A stretch of DNA of 64,000 nucleotides from Argopecten irradians (lineage: Eukaryota > Mollusca > Bivalvia > Pectinida > Pectinidae), in NCBI RefSeq assembly GCF_041381155.1, contig NC_091142.1, forward strand, positions 4,219,778 to 4,283,777. The letters run 5' to 3'. Positions 59,701 to 64,000 of this stretch are shown piece after piece. Each line of letters begins with the position of its first letter. Positions within the stretch are counted from its first letter, which is position 1. The translations under genes were made by a program, and so were the position numbers. The notes beneath the pieces are model-generated. The model worked only from the letters and a program-made list of their open reading frames with translations, made no database searches and was not told where the DNA came from.

Positions 59701-62163
59701 CTCTTCGAGTCTCTCCTCTCATCTTTGGGCCGGTGCCCAGGTACTTTCCAAACCGAAACTGGACAGACAGACGGAGGACTGTTTTGTCAATAATTGTGGA
59801 GGATGCATCGGCAAAGGTATCATAATAATCAGAAAACCAACCGCTGTATTTTCTTATTTATTTATTTATCTTACATGTACACCTGATGGTCATGTCAAGA
59901 AAAATCGGTAGTCAATTGAACCATAAGTATTTGTTTATGTCGCATCTTTATTTAAAGATGCTCCACTCCTGACACAGAATAAACGATACTCATTAATTGA
60001 ACAATAACTGGTGTTAACTCAATTGTAAAAGTATGTCTAGTTAACACACAAAAATATTATATTGAATAACTTGTTTTGCTTTTTGAAACGCTTTTAAAAA
60101 CTTTTCTCCGAAGGTACCTATCACCTGCTGTAATTGGTTTCACTACTTTCCTCTTACATTTTCTTTTTGTAATATATTATACACGTATAAAAATGATTAA
60201 ATGTTTCTTGTTGAAACTTAAGTGTTCCTAATAAATATTATAGGCATTTTCCTACACTGACGTGAACTTGGATTCGACTGTCTTCTATATACCACATATT
60301 AATACCATTTAAAATGTCTTTTGACTGTTGTAACTCCTTTTATTTTACAGGTGACGTATGGAACAAGAAGTTACGGGCGTGTTATGTTCTTCTTAAGATG
60401 ATCGTAGATGCCACCGCCTCCCCTTTCCCAGACATGACGGATAATGCGGCATTCTTTAATACAGAAAACCAGGACTCGAAGATCCACTCCTTGGCTTGCC
60501 ATGACGACAGCGTTTGTGTAGAAAATCTTCCTCTCTTTTCAAACTTTAGTATGTACATGTAGTTCATTAACATATTTGCCTAATATGGATCTTCGATATA
60601 CAATATATATGAATTGCATCTAAGGCAAACATTTTTCCGCATTCTTATCTTATAAGGCAGGTTGCAAAGAAGCTATTCTTTCAAGAAAAGGTCTTCTGAG
60701 TGATCGACTAGTAATAGTAATATGACTCATTGAATTGATGCAAACGAACATTTTAATGAGTATGAAGTCGTATACTGTGTAATCATTGCTCCCGCTTATA
60801 TTGATCAATTCTTTTCTTTAGCAAGATTGTGTCCAAGATACCAGAATATCATGTAATCATTTTATACGTACACACTTTGCATTGAAGAAGAAGTTGTCGT
60901 TTGCTATGTTTTGATCACCGTTTTATGAAGACGCCACTCCGATTATTTTCCAACGTATTTAAAACTTCCAAGAGAACGAGCGGAAAAATCTGATGTTCTG
61001 TGATAACACAGATTCATATCTAAAATCATATTTATGAGAAAAGAAACATTATTCCTTTTTTGTTCTTAATCTTATTTCATTTACATGTTTCAGTTACAAT
61101 GGTTAATGAGAAATACCGTCCATTTGCCGACAAAAATATTGAAGAGATGATTTATGGTCCTGTTGATAATCCATCGCCAGTACTCGATATGCTGGAACAG
61201 GAAATGTCGTATAGGGTCAAAGGTCATATCCGGGTTTATATTGAAACAAAGGATGACTTGTCTGCTTTGGAACAAGTGTTAAAGGTAAAACAAATACTGC
61301 GCGTGATCCACCACATATAGCCGAATGATCTGCAAAGTATTGCCTTATTTTTTTTTTATTTATATATATATATTTTTTTTTCATTCGATTTATAGTCAAC
61401 TTATGCAATAAAATAGAATTCATTGTATATAATATGGGTCCAATAAGTTCTATAAACGGTTGTATTCCAGTTTATACTGCCTCCTATAAGCGTATGTCTG
61501 TAGGATACGAACTGCTAAAAGTAGTAAATATGGAGCGAAGAAGTAGTTCCAACAATGTGGACAAAATATTGTTGAATTTTCGAGGCGATCTGCCCCTACC
61601 TCTTTCTCAAGACACAAAAGAACAACGACTGACATCCTTAATATGTAATTTTGATTCTTCTTAGTGTGGCTTGATAAATGAGCAGATCGCCTGGAAAATT
61701 CGACAATATTTTGTCCACCATGTTAGAATTATCGATTTGCTTCATGGTGTAGCTGGTGTATATACAATATTACATATTAATGCTCAATAAGTATGTTGTC
61801 TCATTTTATTTTTTTCCAATCAGAAACATAGTTACAAAACCACTATGATAAAGCAATACGCTTAATTTACATGTTGTATTTCAGATTCTTATGGTTTATA
61901 ACAAAAACGTGACTGACGTCTCGATTGAGATCACGGATGAATCACTGCGAGACTTCACAAGCAGTAGATTGCAAAAGAAACTAGACAAATGGAGTAGTTC
62001 CGTATGTCCAACACGGAGTCGACAAGTTATCACCCCTTACACCATATCTCTAATCCCAGATGGTCGAACGCGCCGAAGTATAGAACTCAGTAAGCACCGG
62101 AACAAGCGGAAGGCGCAGATGCGGAACTGGGAACTGGACTGGGCATCCCAAATCAGTCTGTAA
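50732..62163 (+). CDS. Large secreted protein with Hedgehog/M15-peptidase-like modules (17 exons, 5' incomplete)
   Basis: Exons: 50732-51059, 52229-52484, 52707-52831, 53018-53091, 53627-53761, 54047-54226, 54581-54777, 55242-55604, 55929-56061, 56445-56647, 57334-57397, 57909-58663, 58986-59076, 59635-59816, 60351-60548, 61094-61284, 61885-62163. All introns are GT-AG and all phases agree, giving 1,249 residues from the first ATG (50736). That ATG is internal: the exon begins with an acceptor in phase, so earlier exons with a signal peptide are missing. Eight or more N-x-S/T sites and many cysteines suggest secretion. Residues 386-505, 617-727 and 798-906 resemble the Hedgehog signal domain / D-Ala-D-Ala peptidase fold. 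Most zinc ligands are lost, so a binding or structural role is likelier than catalysis. No Hint autoprocessing domain is seen. The function is unknown. Confidence 0.85.
54047..56061 (+). CDS. Hedgehog-like module 1 and polybasic linker (exons 6-9)
   Basis: C386-x6-C393-x2-C396 and C404 precede a helix (AATTTRLAKFIKSEWP), then LILKEGWSEP, SLYYEGRAAKV (456-465) and SCAGFTFYEK (495-504). In Hedgehog proteins the same order is a basic helix, a VTEGWDE-type strand, a HYEGRAVD-type motif with two zinc ligands, and an AGFDWVYYE-type strand. Here the ligand His is Y458 and the Asp is K464, so zinc binding is probably lost. R523-R529 is RRRRKKR, a convertase-type site right after the module. Exon 9 (55929-56061) is a short linker joined in phase. 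Confidence 0.75.
56445..58663 (+). CDS. Hedgehog-like module 2 and M15-like module 3 (exons 10-12)
   Basis: Module 2 starts with C617-x6-C624-x2-C627 and C640, then a basic helix (TPRMALRLRRLVIL), a G684-R-A-L-R-L motif split by an intron, and LANMAISAGFDYISL (701-715), very close to the Hedgehog AGFDW strand, then VDVFVRD. Module 3 (798-906) reads LKILAGYKTSSMN, IYHTRGQAVQI (845-855) and FVYVDVRE (899-906). It follows the order of M15 peptidases (SGYRSxxxN, SxHxxGxAxDI, FVHVDVR). H847 is kept, but the Asp is Q854 and the last His is Y901. The large exon 57909-58663 holds the end of module 2 and all of module 3. Confidence 0.75.
58986..62163 (+). CDS. C-terminal region with a third cysteine cluster (exons 13-17)
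   Basis: C1016-x4-C1021-x2-C1024 and C1038 repeat the cysteine layout that opens modules 1 and 2. A helix (YVLLKMIVDATA) and HSLACHDDSVCVE follow. The later part has an amphipathic IRVYIETKDDLSALEQVLK stretch and a lysine/serine-rich helix. R1218-T-R-R1221 is a third convertase-type site, near the end. The gene stops at TAA 62161-62163. I cannot recognise a complete Hedgehog fold here; it may be a partial or strongly diverged fourth module. Confidence 0.7.
59140..59240 (-). mobile_element. tRNA-derived SINE in intron 13
   Basis: On the minus strand TTTAGCTCGATCGGTTGAGC (A box, 59221-59240) and GAGTTCGATCTC (B box, 59184-59195) flank an anticodon-like loop CTAGTAA. The arms are imperfect, so this is not an intact tRNA. 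The downstream part reads AATTCTGCACCCTGTTACAT. Confidence 0.6.
59372..59514. repeat. 71-bp tandem duplication in intron 13
   Basis: CAAAGAAATAAAAATTGTTT begins at 59381 and again at 59452, and both copies continue through GTAACTACCTGAACATACAA with a one-base length difference. Confidence 0.85.
61547..61728. mobile_element. 182-bp MITE in intron 16
   Basis: The left arm TGTGGACAAAATATTGTTGA and ATTTTCGAGGCGATCTGC pair with the reversed right arm (GGTGGACAAAATATTGTCGA, ATTTTCCAGGCGATCTGC). The arms are about 46 bp. No frame or target duplication is clear. Confidence 0.75.
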
Positions 62164-62359
62164 AAATGATTGGATATCATCGCTATGGAAATGTGTACTG
62201 ATTTTAACTAGATGATTCATATTTGAATGTATATACAATTGTTAAGATGTTAAGTTATCCAATAAGCTTGAATTTAAACCTTGAGGACAGAACAATGAGC
62301 ATTATCAAAAGAAATATACTTATTTTAGAGGACATTTCTTTTTTTATCGAATGCCAATG

Positions 62360-62365
62360 AATAAA
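62360..62365 (+). promoter_or_regulatory. Polyadenylation signal AATAAA
   Basis: AATAAA lies 197 bp after the stop codon of the Hedgehog/M15-like gene, followed by further AATAAAA-type motifs, consistent with its 3' end. Confidence 0.6.
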
Positions 62366-64000
62366 GAAAATAAAATAACATTATTTTACCTAATAAAACT
62401 ATTCTTGTATAATCTGTTGTTTTGTTAATGCCTTTATATCAGAGCCAGCAAAATACTTCATGCAGCATAAGTTTTTTACCACAAGACAGTATTATATATG
62501 CTTTTATTCGGTGACTTCAATGAAGTTTGATCACTGATGAGAAGTTTAAAGGTAAACGTGTAGGAATAGTTTTATTTCATTTTTTTCTGTTTTCAATTCT
62601 GTGATCGCTTTCTTCTTTATTCATACATTCATACGCTCTCTAGTCTTATGAAACAAGCCAAGGGAAGTTTTAGCCTTGGATAGACTAGATTCATTAACAT
62701 CTGATATGAAGATATTTTCTATCACATAACTACAAAACATTTTTTTTTAATTTCAAAATGTCCTGCAAACGTCCAGCAATGTGCGCATTTTTCCGCAATC
62801 CTCGTATCACCTCTTTGTGTTATGACGTCACTTCTTTGTTGCTGCTCCAGGTTATATATCGATAGTGACATACACACAAATCATCGGTTGTCGATGTTTT
62901 TTCTCCTGGTACTCCGGTTTTCCTCAACTGCCTGAACTTGACTCGTCCTAAACCCTTGTGTGAGACCCATCTTCATCATTTGACGACCAGAGAGCATTAC
63001 ATTAGAAGTATGTGTGAGAGTTTTGTTAAGGAATTTATGGCCATGTAGAGGAATAAATGGTACCCTCAGAAAACCGGTATCCAGATCTACAAGATAAGCC
63101 CTGAACAGGAACATACGGGGAGAGGTCTGTCACGTTTTGGCCATCATCGATATTTCCTGCGTTACTATTACTGTAGTAAGATCCACAACTGGAATATGTC
63201 AGAGCAAATCTGAAGGTTCTGTGTTCGACAACAGATGAGACAATTAGATAAGTTCTTTGACCTACATCAACATAATCGAATAATGGTACATTGAGGTTGA
63301 CTCTATGATTTTAGATGTGGTTAGTAATTTCTCCTGAAATCCCGTCAATTTCACCATGATATATTCAAGGGGTGGATATTACAACAGTGATAGTAACCCC
63401 TGGAATATCGAGAATGTGCAACGACTGGAGGCGAGACACTTACACAAAGTTGAGCCTGAGGGGAACAAATTGGTTGGGGTCGAGAACCTCAAAACAGAGG
63501 TCGATAATGAAGTGTTGTTGATGATCTATTTGGTTGTAACCATTGACAAGGCAAGGAGATTTACAAAGATGTTCAATATTTTATTGTTCTGGGGAATTTC
63601 CATTCCAATTATATTTAGAAATAGATAATCACCAAGAAACCATTATAGATTTACAGAATTTTGAGAACTGGTCACGTGTATTTGATAAAACCAGTCAAAA
63701 TCTTTTAACTACATAATAATATACATCATTGTTAAAACAGAGCATACATATTATACATCATGCTTAAAACATACTGTATGATCCCCTGTGATATACAGAT
63801 ATACATCATACTTGTCATGAGGATTTTAATATATTTAGTACATGTACATAAATATTACACAAAGTATTAAAAGTACTTTATAGAGTTCCTATATAATACA
63901 ATGTATTTAAACTTAGAGTACATAAATAATATGCATTGTTCTTTTATCTAAAAGTACAAAACTTATCTTTTGTCCTTAAAAAATGGTCAAAACTGTCAAA
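62366..64000. other. Downstream non-coding sequence with dispersed repeats
   Basis: About 62890-62960 contains TTTTTTCTCCTGGTACTCCG, related to the SINE-like repeat at 5060-5285. About 63350-63415 carries the AAGGGGTG / AACCCCTGG repeat seen at 30440. The last 300 bases hold several short ATACATCAT repeats. No gene is supported. Confidence 0.5.

Overview
The window is AT-rich eukaryotic genomic DNA. It has phase-consistent GT-AG introns, a multi-exon secreted-protein gene, MITEs, tRNA-derived SINEs, an R2-type non-LTR retrotransposon, a DIRS-type retrotransposon and two kinds of large tandem array. Several interspersed repeats resemble those of molluscan genomes, so a bivalve or other lophotrochozoan is the best inference. 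No marker gene proves this.

Layout. 54-158 is a 105-bp perfect copy of the start of an exon whose full version begins at 50732. 159-8980 holds short tandem repeats, SINE-like repeats and two minus-strand exons (5341-5573 and 4900-4951), the first encoding an N-terminal 2A-like motif ending NPGP. 8990-16522 is a T-rich array of a 12- and 16-bp unit plus a recently duplicated 0.53-kb spacer. 16523-25180 is mostly non-coding, with a decayed calmodulin-like exon (24398-24656) between two MITE copies. 25880-28390 is a broken non-LTR element with a restriction-like endonuclease domain, carrying a 358-bp MITE.

32005-39048 is a 186-bp satellite with nested palindromes. It is interrupted at its right edge by an 885-bp terminal-inverted-repeat element in a TTAA site. 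40793-42985 is a second, minus-strand copy of the non-LTR element flanked by direct repeats of about 380 bp. 43690-45850 is a decayed DIRS-like element. 47462-50716 is a second 186-bp satellite array in the opposite orientation, ending 15 bp before a splice acceptor.

50732-62163 is the main gene: 17 plus-strand exons with consistent phases, ending in a stop and a polyadenylation signal. It encodes at least 1,249 residues of an apparently secreted protein; its 5' exons lie outside the window or are displaced. Three segments resemble the Hedgehog signalling domain / D-Ala-D-Ala peptidase (M15) fold with most metal ligands lost. Three segments start with a C-x(4-6)-C-x2-C cluster, and three dibasic convertase-type sites are present. 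This gene and the 2A-like leader are the most interesting coding content. The opposed palindromic satellite arrays are the most interesting non-coding content.
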